A stretch of 64,000 nt of DNA from Tepidibacter mesophilus (GCF_002724055.1 NZ_BDQY01000001.1:248001-312000), one strand, 5' to 3'. Shown: positions 25,309 through 34,171, counted from the stretch's first letter. Program-made: numbers and translations. Notes: generated by a model from the letters alone, not told the origin.

Positions 25309-26607
25309 TTATTCACTGTAACTATCTCCAGAGCTTACAGGTAAATCTTTCAGTATTCTCATAAAGTAACAACTTATAAAAGGTATTAAAAACAAATCTA
25401 ATGCCATTATTATATAAGATGATATTTCTATCATATCTCCAGCTACATTCAGATTTTTATAATCAACAATTCCTGCAATTACAATAGGTACTATTCTAAG
25501 ACTTGATACAAAAAACATAAACATAACTTGTTTGTAATATTTTTTAATTACGATTCCATTTAAAGACATATACGACTTATCTTTGTCAATTATACTTGCT
25601 ATATAAGTTATTAAATATATTCTAGATATGCTTAGAATATATACCATCCCTAATACTATACTCCAGATAACTTTATAATTAAATTCTAAACTACTTTTTA
25701 TGAAAAAATACTCAATTCCTATAAATACAACTAAAGGTATTCCTAAAATAAGTCCGGCTCCAAAATATCTCCCTATCCTATCTTTCGCAAACTCCCATCC
25801 AGTATCAAAATCTATATTTTCTCCATTATAAGACATATATGCTTTATAATTTAAAGCTATCAATGCTCTATATCCTAAAAATATATTTGCTACTAATACA
25901 ATCAATACTACAATTGGATTTTTTATTAATTCTTTCAATAAAGCAAATGTAAGTACAATAAGACTGTATTTAATATAAATATTAAATCCATTTTTATACT
26001 CTTTATACGAATCCTTTAGAAGTTCAGTAATACTATAACATTCTTGATTATTATCAATAAGTTCTACATTATCATAATGATTCATCACTGTATTTGAAAT
26101 GTCTTCGTAATTTAAGAATTTTTTAATAGGTATAAAAGCACTTTCTCTTTTAATCATCTTTATTTTCATTCCATAGCAGGGAATAAATCCTCTTATATCT
26201 TCTCCATATTGAAATCTTATATGTTCAATTTCATCCCAATTATAAATATTTCTAGGCTTTTTCTTGTACAAGCTATATACCTTTATACCCTCTTGATCTA
26301 CTCTTATCTTGATATTTTCAAAAAAACATAACCACAGTATCGTAAGTTCAATACCAAATAAAATTATCGTTCTAAGTATTCCCATATTATGATTTTGACT
26401 AGCTCTATTATAGTCGATTTTTTCAATATAATCTGGTTCTAAAATATCAAAACTTCCCTGTTTTGTATTAACCTCATAATCTTGTAGTCCCTTTGCATCT
26501 TCTATATTATCTTTTATAGATATATATGTCAGTTTACTTGCTGCCAATAAAAATATTAATAAAAACATAATCAATTTTCTCTTGTTTAATTTGTATAACG
26601 TTTTCAT
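25309..26607 (-). CDS. Polytopic membrane protein with bacterial-PH-like segment
   Basis: The 432 residues contain two N-terminal membrane helices (about 13-30 and 75-95). A soluble block at 100-185 (DQEGIKVYSLYKKKPRNIYNWDEIEHI) has the look of a bacterial pleckstrin-homology domain. Five or six further helices follow from about 215. No enzymatic motif is visible and the family is not recognised. The ATG at 26607 has a G-run SD and a consensus promoter about 30 bases upstream. That promoter block is nearly duplicated in front of the YpeB-like gene, suggesting common control. Confidence 0.6.
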   Translation of the reverse strand: MKTLYKLNKRKLIMFLLIFLLAASKLTYISIKDNIEDAKGLQDYEVNTKQGSFDILEPDYIEKIDYNRASQNHNMGILRTIILFGIELTILWLCFFENIKIRVDQEGIKVYSLYKKKPRNIYNWDEIEHIRFQYGEDIRGFIPCYGMKIKMIKRESAFIPIKKFLNYEDISNTVMNHYDNVELIDNNQECYSITELLKDSYKEYKNGFNIYIKYSLIVLTFALLKELIKNPIVVLIVLVANIFLGYRALIALNYKAYMSYNGENIDFDTGWEFAKDRIGRYFGAGLILGIPLVVFIGIEYFFIKSSLEFNYKVIWSIVLGMVYILSISRIYLITYIASIIDKDKSYMSLNGIVIKKYYKQVMFMFFVSSLRIVPIVIAGIVDYKNLNVAGDMIEISSYIIMALDLFLIPFISCYFMRILKDLPVSSGDSYSE

Positions 26608-26633
26608 AGTTCCCCCCCTAACAAATCTTCTTC

Positions 26634-26662
26634 ATTATAACTTTTTTGGTTATATTTGTAAA
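26634..26662 (-). promoter_or_regulatory. Promoter of the 432-residue membrane protein gene
   Basis: -35 TTTACA (26662-26657), 17-bp spacer, -10 TATAAT (26639-26634) on the minus strand. About 60 bp around it match the block upstream of the YpeB-like gene. Confidence 0.75.
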
Positions 26663-26682
26663 CAAATTCCCTGATTTATAAA

Positions 26683-26726
26683 AATAAGGTATGGTTGTTT
26701 TTATATAAAAACAACCATACCTTATT
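26683..26726 (-). terminator. Perfect 22-bp palindromic terminator after the ZIP transporter gene
   Basis: ATAAGGTATGGTTGTTTT and its complement form a perfect hairpin with A/T flanks, placed between the ZIP gene and the next promoter. Confidence 0.8.
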
Positions 26727-26776
26727 ACAAATATTATAAACTCCATTTTTTAATTATATTTTTTTATTCTTCTTAA

Positions 26777-27598
26777 TTAACCTAATGCAACATCTAAAAT
26801 CATCATTACAGCAAAACCAATCATACATCCAATTGTTGCAATATCCGTTCTTATGTGCTCTTCACCTTGTTGAGCTTCTGGGATTAATTCTTCAACAACA
26901 ACATAAATCATTGCTCCAGCAGCAAATGCTAATGCATATGGTAATAAAGGACGCATTCCTATAATAGCAACAGCACCAATAACACCCGCAATAGGTTCAA
27001 CTATACCAGATGCTTGACCATATAAAAATGCTTTTTTACGAGAAAAACCTTCCCTTCTAAGTGGTATTGAAACTGCTGCTCCCTCTGGAAAGTTTTGTAA
27101 GCCAATACCAATTGCTAAAGCTACTGCTCCTGCTAGTGAAGCTGAAGGTAATCCATAAGCAACAGCACCAAAAGCAACTCCAACAGCAAGACCTTCAGGA
27201 ATATTGTGTAATGTAATAGCTAATACAAGAAGTACACTTCTTTGCCAACTGGTTTTTACGCCTTCTGCTTGAGAAGTATCCTGTCCTATATGTAAATGAG
27301 GTAATAGCTTATCTACAGAAAATAAAAAAGCTCCTCCACCTAAAAAACCAATTGCAGCTGTCAACCAAGCTGTTTGACCTAACTCTTCTGCCATTTCAAT
27401 CCCCGGTGCTAGTAGTGACCAAAAGCTTGCTGCAATCATAACTCCTGCTGCAAAACCTAACATAGCATTTAATACTTTTTTGTTAATTGTTTTAAAGAAA
27501 AATACTAAAGATGCCCCAAGTGCTGTAACACCCCAAGTAAATAATGTCCCAATTAAAGCTTGTGTTACTGGGGAAAATTGCGATAACCATTCCAGCAT
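26777..27598 (-). CDS. ZIP-family divalent metal transporter
   Basis: The polytopic ZIP permease (273 residues) has the signature metal-site helices HNIPEG (helix IV) and QNFPEG (helix V), plus [10 protein letters not shown]. It resembles the ZupT/GufA branch that imports Zn, Fe or Mn. There are eight hydrophobic segments. The ATG at 27598 follows GGAGGA; the in-frame TTG at 27613 is inside the SD. It has unusually Ala/Gly/Pro-rich, higher-GC codons for this window, which may reflect transfer. A decayed fragment of a second copy lies at 33148-33240. Confidence 0.92.
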   Translation of the reverse strand: MLEWLSQFSPVTQALIGTLFTWGVTALGASLVFFFKTINKKVLNAMLGFAAGVMIAASFWSLLAPGIEMAEELGQTAWLTAAIGFLGGGAFLFSVDKLLPHLHIGQDTSQAEGVKTSWQRSVLLVLAITLHNIPEGLAVGVAFGAVAYGLPSASLAGAVALAIGIGLQNFPEGAAVSIPLRREGFSRKKAFLYGQASGIVEPIAGVIGAVAIIGMRPLLPYALAFAAGAMIYVVVEELIPEAQQGEEHIRTDIATIGCMIGFAVMMILDVALG

Positions 27599-27709
27599 AG
27601 TTTTGTCCTCCAATACTATTTATTTAACCTTTTATATTATCTATACCCAAAACAATGAAATATCTTCATTTAGATTTAAATAATTTGTGATTTTTTATAA
27701 CTATAAGTT

Positions 27710-29023
27710 TTACATATCACTTACTCTTTCAAAATACATTTTATCACTTCTTCCAGTATCTATTTTCACTCCAGTAATAGCATCAAAAGTGTATGTATAA
27801 GATTCTTTATTTAATTCAATAAAAACCCTATATTGTAGCTCTCTATCTATATTTGTAACTAATATAACATTAGTTACATTTCCCTTATTCAATTTAGATA
27901 CTACATCTTCCTTTATGACTTTAGGTTCTTCTATACTTACCTTTTTATAGTTTAGAGGATCTGATATACGTAGATTACTAAGTGATCCATAGCAATTCAT
28001 TTCAATCTCAATTTTATGTGATTCATCGTATACATCGTCTACTTTTCTTATAAATTCATAGCTTATTTCTTCTAACTTACCTTCGTCAAACCTCTTATTC
28101 TTTTTATAACACACATAATCTTTAGGTACTAATATATTTTTTATTTCTCTAGCTTTTTTATCTAAACCGTCCTCTGATACAATAGCTGTTGCTAACTGTC
28201 TTCTTCTATACATACTTAAAGATCCATCTTCTTTTCCTATGCTTATACTATATGAATTTTTATCCTTCCCATCCTCCCATTTATTATAAAACTCATAAGT
28301 TTCTTCTCCTGTTTTTTCATCATCTATTATTACAGGTTTTTCATTAAATATTTTTTCTAATATTTTGGTTGTTAACTGTCTAGCCTCTTCTAAACTTACT
28401 GTATTCTCTGTTTTTTCTTCTTCAGTATTTTCTATAGATTCTGTTTCTTCAAGTCTATATTTGCTTAACCCTATATACTCTTTTTCCATAGCTATTTTAT
28501 TAGCCTCTAATATAAATTCCTTATATATTTTTTTATACTTTTTCTCTTCTCCACTTCTATAAATCGAGTTCATATCATTATCATTTAATACCTTATAATA
28601 AGCTTTTATAAACTTTTTATTATATTTATGTATACCTTTTAAATACTGTTCATCTTTTTTAGTTAAGTTTTCCTTATCTTTCATATCTATGATAGGCCAA
28701 TAACTAAAACTTAAAGTAAGCCAATTAAAAGCGCCCTTCTTTATATTATATATTTTTTCTATTTTTCTACTCTGTATACTTAAATCCTCTATATAGTCGG
28801 TATGTATTTTATAATCTTTTTCCAAATTTTCTTGCATATATATATTAAATATAATTTCGTTTATATCTTCTAATTCAGTTATAGCTTTTTCTAAGTTTTT
28901 ATATACACTTTCATACACATATTTATTAGAATTACAATTTAGCATAAATAAATTAACGGATATTATGAACATTAATACACTAATAATTTGAAGAAATACC
29001 TTATTCGAAAACAATTTATTCAT
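27710..29023 (-). CDS. YpeB-like germination/PepSY-domain membrane-anchored protein
   Basis: The 437 residues comprise an N-terminal membrane anchor (VFLQIISVLMFIISVNLFML), a helical domain (VYKNLEKAITELEDINEIIF and following) and a C-terminal half with PepSY-like repeats. Examples are SLEEARQLTTKILEKIF, YSISIGKEDGSLSMYRR and the ending YTYTFDAITGVKID. This plan matches YpeB, the spore protein that stabilises the cortex-lytic enzyme SleB, although no sleB is adjacent. The ATG at 29023 is chosen because GGGGAGGT lies just upstream and the predicted transcription start at about 29044 excludes the longer ORF. The YpeB assignment is tentative. Confidence 0.5.
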   Translation of the reverse strand: MNKLFSNKVFLQIISVLMFIISVNLFMLNCNSNKYVYESVYKNLEKAITELEDINEIIFNIYMQENLEKDYKIHTDYIEDLSIQSRKIEKIYNIKKGAFNWLTLSFSYWPIIDMKDKENLTKKDEQYLKGIHKYNKKFIKAYYKVLNDNDMNSIYRSGEEKKYKKIYKEFILEANKIAMEKEYIGLSKYRLEETESIENTEEEKTENTVSLEEARQLTTKILEKIFNEKPVIIDDEKTGEETYEFYNKWEDGKDKNSYSISIGKEDGSLSMYRRRQLATAIVSEDGLDKKAREIKNILVPKDYVCYKKNKRFDEGKLEEISYEFIRKVDDVYDESHKIEIEMNCYGSLSNLRISDPLNYKKVSIEEPKVIKEDVVSKLNKGNVTNVILVTNIDRELQYRVFIELNKESYTYTFDAITGVKIDTGRSDKMYFERVSDM

Positions 29024-29050
29024 TATAATTACCTCCCCACAATCCTTTTC

Positions 29051-29079
29051 ATTATAACTTTTTTTGAAATATTTGTAAA
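29051..29079 (-). promoter_or_regulatory. Promoter of the YpeB-like gene
   Basis: -35 TTTACA (29079-29074), 17-bp spacer, -10 TATAAT (29056-29051). It is nearly identical in sequence and layout to the promoter at 26634-26662. Confidence 0.75.
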
Positions 29080-29100
29080 TAAAGTCCCGCACTCACAAAA

Positions 29101-29140
29101 ATAAGGTATTAATGTTCAGATAAAAACACCAATACCTTAT
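29101..29140 (-). terminator. Terminator hairpin upstream of the YpeB-like promoter
   Basis: ATAAGGTATT...AATACCTTAT with an interrupted stem. The arm sequence AATAAGGTAT also starts the 26683 hairpin, so the whole terminator-promoter block appears duplicated. Confidence 0.6.
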
Positions 29141-29207
29141 CATAAACTAAATATCAAGATGATCAATTTAATTTTGTATACTCAATTATCTTTAAATTTC
29201 AAAATGT

Positions 29208-30036
29208 CTATTCAATTATACTTATGCTATGACTTTTAAATAACTCTTCTACTTTTTCACTTGAATCTATAACTCCGTTTAAAACCTCTTTTCTCCATAA
29301 AGATTCATCTTTTTCAATTTTTTAAATATGGTATGAAAAATTCACTATATTGCTGATCCTTAGATTCATTTATATATTTTTTTGAAACATAATCACTTGC
29401 ATCCTCACTCATAAACTGTAGTATCGCAGCTACAGTACCATAGTCACCAGTTCTATCAATATAACTTTTTACAATATCATCAATACATTCTATACTCAAG
29501 TATTGTCTAATAGCATAAATACAATTAAAATCATCAGTCTCACCAATATAATTTTTAACTATAGTATCTACTTTTGATTTACTCATATGAGGAATATAAA
29601 TCATTATATTATTTATGTTGCCTGTTTTTTCAATAATTTCTAACGCCTTCTTGTCATTAGCAAGCACATCTTTGCTCACCAATTTACTACTATCAATATA
29701 ATTTATTCCATTATTCATTCTCATATTGTTATTTATATTGTTGTTCATATTATAACCATTATTATTAACATTTCTAAGTTCAATCTGTTTAAATTGCTTA
29801 TTACAGTTAAAGTTTATACCTGTTATGTTGCAAAATCTTTGAAGTGGAATATATACCTCTTCATTCATTTGCAATGCTGGTAATTTATCATCTTTATATT
29901 CAACATCATTAACTAATATATGATATTTTGATATCTGTAAAGTATAGTCTTCAGATTCTGCCATGGCCTTTACTCCACTTAAAACAATTATTCCGAATAT
30001 AAATCCACAAGTAAATATTTTAATTTTTATCCACAT
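29208..30036 (-). CDS. Secreted protein with copper-amine-oxidase-N-like stalk domain; 3' frameshift at an A6 run
   Basis: A signal peptide (about 1-27, FTCGFIFGIIVLSGVKAMAE) is followed by a stalk-type domain (ILVNDVEYKDDKLPAL and EEVYIPLQRFCNITGI), an Asn-rich linker (NNNGYNMNNNINNNM) and a helical C-terminus. The current frame stops at 29314 just after FFIPYLKN. In the -1 register the sequence remains open for about 38 more codons (KIEKDESLWRKEVLNGVIDS and on) to TAG at 29208. The switch point is a run of six A (29318-29323 as T on the plus strand). One extra A restores a continuous protein, so this is a real frameshift, slippage site or sequencing error. Confidence 0.65.
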
Positions 30037-30310
30037 TACAACAATCCCCTTTATTAATTTATAATTTTTCCAATTTAAGTTAAAGATTTATAATCTTATA
30101 TATGTAATTATTATACATGAAATATATGTTATTGGAAAATATTAACTTTTATTTCACATACGTCAAATCTATTAGTATATAAAAACAAATGATAAAATCT
30201 TATTTTATCAATAAGAAGATGAATTGAATGTCTCCTAAATTAAGATTGTGCATCTTACATATCATATATAGCATGATAAATAATTTTAAATACAAATTAT
30301 TTATTTTCCT
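30037..30310. other. Divergent intergenic region, no gene seen
   Basis: AT-rich spacer between the secreted stalk protein (-) and the structured element preceding the double flavodoxin gene (+). It should hold promoters for both, but no consensus -35/-10 pair stands out. Confidence 0.4.
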
Positions 30311-30465
30311 TTAATATAAAGTGAAACTTAATTAAGATGGAGTTTTTACTCCAGCTGAATTTCTAGTTGCATAAGTGCCCTAGGGGTAAACTAATCCAGA
30401 AGCTGTTAAGTTCTTATCTCCAGCTTTAAAAGGATGGAGTCTTAGAACTTTTAGCTTTCGGATAA
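30311..30465 (+). ncRNA. Structured repeated leader element, copy A (upstream of double flavodoxin)
   Basis: The ~155-nt element starts TTAATATAAAGTGAAACTTA and ends TAGCTTTCGGATAA, about 20 nt before the SD AAAGGAG. Predicted helices are P1 30330-30361 (GGAGT/ACTCC core), P2 30364-30393 (TAGTT/AACTA around CCCTAGGGG) and P3 30394-30463 (ATCC.GAAGCT.AAGTTCT / AGAACTT.AGCTT.GGAT). It is nearly the same as copy C at 52868-53020 and shares ends and fold with copy B at 41626-41757. All three lie in the same orientation directly before a start codon. A cis-regulatory RNA or a BOX/MITE-like element that was co-opted. Confidence 0.75.
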
Positions 30466-30497
30466 TATTCTACAAATATAACTTAAAGGAGAATAAC

Positions 30498-31868
30498 ATG
30501 AATATAGTCATATTAAACGGAAGCCCAAAATCATCAAATAGTATAACCGTACAATCAATGCATTATTTAGCCTTAAAAAACAAGACATGTAACTTTGAAT
30601 ACTTAAATATTATAGATGATGTCAAAAAAGGTGAAAAAGACATACTAAAAATCGCTGACAAAGTAAGTGAATGCGACGGTGTTATTTGGATTTTCCCTGT
30701 TTATCATATGCTTATACCAGCTCATATGAAAGCATTTATTGAAAAAATTAACGAATATAATCTAGTAAAGAAATTCTCTAATAAGTATTGTGCTACCTAT
30801 TCTACCTCTATACATTATTATGATCATACTGCTCATGATTATATGGAAGGTATTTGTAACGATTTTGATATGAAGTACTTAGGAAGTTTATCTCATGATA
30901 TGAATGATCTTATTAAAGCAGAATGTCAAAGTGAACTTGAATTTTTCTTTGCTAATTTTATAGAATCTATAAAAACAGATGAACTTACATTAAAAAGATT
31001 TAAGAAAACATCAAAATATAACTATAACTATCAAAATAATGAATGCTCAAAAAAGATTAAAACTACTAAAAGAACTGTAATTGTAACTGATTCAGAAAAA
31101 GGTTCAAATATAGATAAAATGATTGTTAAATATTCAAGTATGATAGATGGCCCTGTTAAAGTTGTAAATATTAACGAATCTACTTTTAGTAATTACTGTA
31201 TTGGATGTTGCAATTGTAGTACCCATAATGAATGTATATACAATAATACAGATGATTATAGAAAGACATTAGATTTTATATTGGATAATTCAGATATTAT
31301 TGTATATGCTTGCGAAATAAAAGATCGATATTTTTCATCAAGAATAAAGCTATTCTTCGATAGAAGTTTTTGTTATACCCATATTCCTGTATTTAAAGGT
31401 CGCCAAATTGCATATCTTGTTGCAGGACCAGTTAGTGAGTTAGGTGCACTTAATGAAATTATGAAATCTTATAGTAGTAATGAAACAAATTTAGCTGGAA
31501 TCGTTTCTGATGAATGTCAAGATGATAATATTTTAAATAATCAAATTGAAACCCTAGTTAATAAAAGCATTAATTTTGCAGAACAAGACTATATAAAGAC
31601 GCCAATGTTTTTATCAGTGTGTGGATCTAAGTTATTTAGCGATGCAATCAAATCAACTTTAGGTACTATTTTTTTAGCTGACTATAATTACTATAAAGTA
31701 AATGGTTTAATCAAAAATGAATCTATAACTGGGAAATTAAAAAATATGACGTTTAGATATATGATGAATAAAAAGGCTTTTCAATCAAAAGTTAAAAAAA
31801 ATATGTATAAACACATGATTTCAAAACATAAAAAAATACTTGAACTAGAGGTAACAAATAACGAGTAA
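30498..31868 (+). CDS. Tandem flavodoxin-fold NAD(P)H:FMN oxidoreductase
   Basis: The 456 residues carry two flavodoxin-like domains. Domain 1 (1-175) begins NIVILNGSPKSSNSITVQSM and has IWIFPVYHMLIPAHMKAFIEK. Domain 2 (about 200-355) begins TVIVTDSEKGSNIDKMI and has the Cys cluster CIGCCNCSTHNEC and RIKLFFDRSF. The C-terminal ~90 residues form a helical tail with a possible hydrophobic stretch (ALGTIFLADYNYY region). Paired NADPH-dependent FMN reductase domains with a Cys motif occur in clostridial redox proteins of unclear substrate. The gene is preceded by the structured repeat element, so its translation or transcription may be controlled there. Confidence 0.75.
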   Translation: MNIVILNGSPKSSNSITVQSMHYLALKNKTCNFEYLNIIDDVKKGEKDILKIADKVSECDGVIWIFPVYHMLIPAHMKAFIEKINEYNLVKKFSNKYCATYSTSIHYYDHTAHDYMEGICNDFDMKYLGSLSHDMNDLIKAECQSELEFFFANFIESIKTDELTLKRFKKTSKYNYNYQNNECSKKIKTTKRTVIVTDSEKGSNIDKMIVKYSSMIDGPVKVVNINESTFSNYCIGCCNCSTHNECIYNNTDDYRKTLDFILDNSDIIVYACEIKDRYFSSRIKLFFDRSFCYTHIPVFKGRQIAYLVAGPVSELGALNEIMKSYSSNETNLAGIVSDECQDDNILNNQIETLVNKSINFAEQDYIKTPMFLSVCGSKLFSDAIKSTLGTIFLADYNYYKVNGLIKNESITGKLKNMTFRYMMNKKAFQSKVKKNMYKHMISKHKKILELEVTNNE

Positions 31869-31887
31869 GGGACTGAAAGTATTTTTC

Positions 31888-32059
31888 ATGGTAATCACAG
31901 ATTTTTTCCCTCTAATTCTACACTGGTCAATAAGTTCATCTTTAGGGGTTATATTAGCATCAATTTTTCTTGGATGTATTACTAATAACTCCGAACATCC
32001 TAATAGTCATTGTTATTGCGTGTTCAATTATCATACCTAGTTTAATGTCTGGAACATAA
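31888..32059 (+). pseudogene. Frameshifted remnant of a small membrane protein
   Basis: From ATG 31888 the frame reads a hydrophobic helix (LILHWSISSSLGVILASIFL) until CITNN. A switch to another frame then continues TPNILIVIVIACSIIIPSLM and ends at TAA 32059. Two membrane helices split by a frameshift indicate a decayed gene. The family cannot be named. It lies between the double flavodoxin and the LytTR gene. Confidence 0.5.
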
Positions 32060-32130
32060 AAAATTCTAGAAATATAATTTACAATAATATAAAATACAGT
32101 TATAGTAATAATAATTTTAAGGAGATTTAT

Positions 32131-32673
32131 ATGAATGTTGATTTGAAATGTTCTGATAACATAAAAGGTATTATGATAGAAATGCTTGAAAATAAAAAAA
32201 TCAAAATATCAAATAAGTCTGATATTTTGATTGTTGAAAAAGGCTATGATTTAGACGATGGAAAGATAGGAATTGTCTTTGAATTATCCACGATAAATAA
32301 TTTAATACATTTTCTTGATTCATTTTTAGGTCAACAAGAAAACAAAAGGGTTATTACTGGAAAATGCGAAGTTGGCTATGAAGTCATTAATTATAATCAA
32401 ATTAGCTATTTTGAAGGCTCTGGTAATGATGTTTTTTGTGTTGTTGGTGATAAACAATATAAAGTAAAAGAAAAATTATACGAATTAGAAGAAAAATTAA
32501 GAGACCATGGCTTTATAAGAATTAGCAAATCTTTTATCGTTAATATAATAAAAATTGATCAGATTCAACCCTGGTTTAATGGCAAACTATTGTTAAAAAT
32601 GAAAGACACATCGTTAACTATATATGTTACACGTAAATATTTAAGAGAGTTCAAAATTTTTTTAGGATTGTAG
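32131..32673 (+). CDS. LytTR-domain transcriptional regulator
   Basis: The 180-residue DNA-binding protein has a C-terminal LytTR domain (about 80-178: ISYFEGSGNDVFCVVGDKQY, FIRISKSFIVNIIKIDQIQP, and the ending RKYLREFKIFL). The N-terminal ~75 residues form a short unassigned domain, not a receiver. One-component LytTR proteins paired with a DUF3021 membrane protein form small regulatory modules that typically control their own operon and a neighbouring transporter. The DUF3021 gene follows after 11 bases. Confidence 0.88.
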   Translation: MNVDLKCSDNIKGIMIEMLENKKIKISNKSDILIVEKGYDLDDGKIGIVFELSTINNLIHFLDSFLGQQENKRVITGKCEVGYEVINYNQISYFEGSGNDVFCVVGDKQYKVKEKLYELEEKLRDHGFIRISKSFIVNIIKIDQIQPWFNGKLLLKMKDTSLTIYVTRKYLREFKIFLGL

Positions 32674-32683
32674 AGGTTATAAA

Positions 32684-33112
32684 ATGAAAGAAAACACTAA
32701 GAGTACAATAGTTAATTCGATAATATCAGCGCTTATTGGTTTAATAGTGGGATTATCAGAAATTTCTTCAACTCATTTTAAAATAAATGATATCTACATA
32801 TTACTTGTAGATTCTTTAGTAGGTTTAGTGATAGGAACTGTAATACGCCAAACTTTTATTATTGCATATGGAAAGCTTAAAGTATATCAAATATTCATTT
32901 TATCTTCTATATTATTAACTGTTATATCTATGTTTCCAGCTACAATTGCCCATTTTGTATTTGGAAAACCGTTGTTTAGTACAACAACTATTATCATCAT
33001 TATTATAGCTCAGCTATTAGGTATGTCCTTTACCTTTGCATCCTATATGTATTACAAAAAGCTCAATGAAAGATTAGATGAAAAGAAAAAAGAATTCTTA
33101 AATCGTTTATAA
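32684..33112 (+). CDS. DUF3021 family membrane protein
   Basis: The 142 residues have four membrane helices (IVNSIISALIGLIVGLSEI, IYILLVDSLVGLVIGTVI, FILSSILLTVISMFPATIAHF, TIIIIIIAQLLGMSFTFASYM) and a charged tail. It pairs with the upstream LytTR regulator and probably acts as its membrane sensor or antagonist. The ATG follows AGAGGT. Confidence 0.85.
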   Translation: MKENTKSTIVNSIISALIGLIVGLSEISSTHFKINDIYILLVDSLVGLVIGTVIRQTFIIAYGKLKVYQIFILSSILLTVISMFPATIAHFVFGKPLFSTTTIIIIIIAQLLGMSFTFASYMYYKKLNERLDEKKKEFLNRL

Positions 33113-33147
33113 TAAATAGTCTAAAAAAAGATGTAATGTTAATAAGG

Positions 33148-33240
33148 CAAATGCTAATATATATGGTAATAAAAGGCGCATAGCTATAATAAATGCGCCT
33201 CCAATAACGCCTACTGAAAATCCGAGCGTAAATACTTTGT
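33148..33240 (-). pseudogene. Fragment of a ZIP transporter gene
   Basis: On the minus strand 33148-33217 matches the region 26925-26994 of the intact ZIP gene closely (GCAAATGCTAAT then ATGGTAATAAA, with CCAATAAC near the end). A second, weaker match to a distant part of that gene follows at 33223-33240, as if the middle had been deleted. There is no open frame. This is a relic of a second zip copy. Confidence 0.6.
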
Positions 33241-33244
33241 TTTT

Positions 33245-34156
33245 TTAGTATATTTTTATATTTCCTGATGAAGTATTTATTATTATTTTGTTTTTATCAT
33301 TTTCAACAGTTCCTCTTAAAGTATTATCTTCCTGTTTGCCTCTTACAACTATAGGAAAATCACATTCTATATTTCCACTAGAACACTCAGCATCTAAATA
33401 AAATTTAGCATCATCTGGTAGTCCTATATTCACAGTTCCTGAGGAAGTATCTAAATCAATATTATTATCAAATATGTTATAATTAACTTTTATTGAACCA
33501 GAAGACGATTCGCCTCTTAAATTACCAGTAAATTTATCTAATTCTATATATCCCGAAGATACATCTATCAATGTAGATTTTGTAACTATATTCTCTCCTA
33601 TTAATGATCCTGAAGAAGCTTCATATTTCAAATTTTTAATATTTATATCTTTTAAATTCGCATTCCCTGAACTTAAATTTATAAAAAGATTATTTAATGT
33701 TAATTCACTTTGAATGTTTATATTACTAGAAGAAGAGTTTATTTCTATATCTTCTTTATAACTTTTAGGAACATAAATATCAAGTTTTAAATCAGAATTA
33801 AATATACTATATGAATTTGGTCTTTTTATAAATATTAACAGTTCTTTACCTTTTATCTTACTTTCAAGTTCTGGCTTAAATGTCGAAGTAATATTTCCAT
33901 ATAAATGAGCTTTAACATCTTGTCTATCTTCAGGTATTATGTTAACATCACAACTTGAAGTTTCAATAGAGATTTGATTTATTGTGTCTATCTTTTCAAT
34001 TTTCTCTTGATCTAAATCATTATAAGTTTTTTTATTTTTATATAAAATACTAAAATCACCTTTAAATCCACCAGTAAAAGACATTATAGTAAATCCTATT
34101 CCATAACAAATTAACATTATAACTACTAAATACGTAACCAGTTTTTTAATACTCAT
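33245..34156 (-). CDS. DUF4097 family membrane-anchored beta-helix protein
   Basis: The 303 residues comprise one N-terminal membrane helix (LVTYLVVIMLICYGIGFTIM) and then a repetitive beta-rich domain with recurring S-S-G motifs (INSSSSNINIQ, INLSSGNANLK, IDVSSGYIELD, LDTSSGTVNIG, INTSSGNIKI). This is the DUF4097/DUF4098 beta-helical pattern. The ATG at 34156 follows GGGAGGG. It is the third gene of padR-DUF1700-DUF4097, a conserved Firmicute module for which envelope-stress sensing is suggested but unproven. Confidence 0.87.
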   Translation of the reverse strand: MSIKKLVTYLVVIMLICYGIGFTIMSFTGGFKGDFSILYKNKKTYNDLDQEKIEKIDTINQISIETSSCDVNIIPEDRQDVKAHLYGNITSTFKPELESKIKGKELLIFIKRPNSYSIFNSDLKLDIYVPKSYKEDIEINSSSSNINIQSELTLNNLFINLSSGNANLKDINIKNLKYEASSGSLIGENIVTKSTLIDVSSGYIELDKFTGNLRGESSSGSIKVNYNIFDNNIDLDTSSGTVNIGLPDDAKFYLDAECSSGNIECDFPIVVRGKQEDNTLRGTVENDKNKIIINTSSGNIKIY

Positions 34157-34171
34157 AAAATTCCCTCCCAA

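Noticed and set aside
30311-30465. Known riboswitch (c-di-GMP I/II, THF, ZTP, SAM, FMN, purine) or IStron end
   Set aside because: None of the remembered consensus cores of these classes, and no group I intron core or adjacent tnpA/tnpB, could be matched. Left as an unassigned element.
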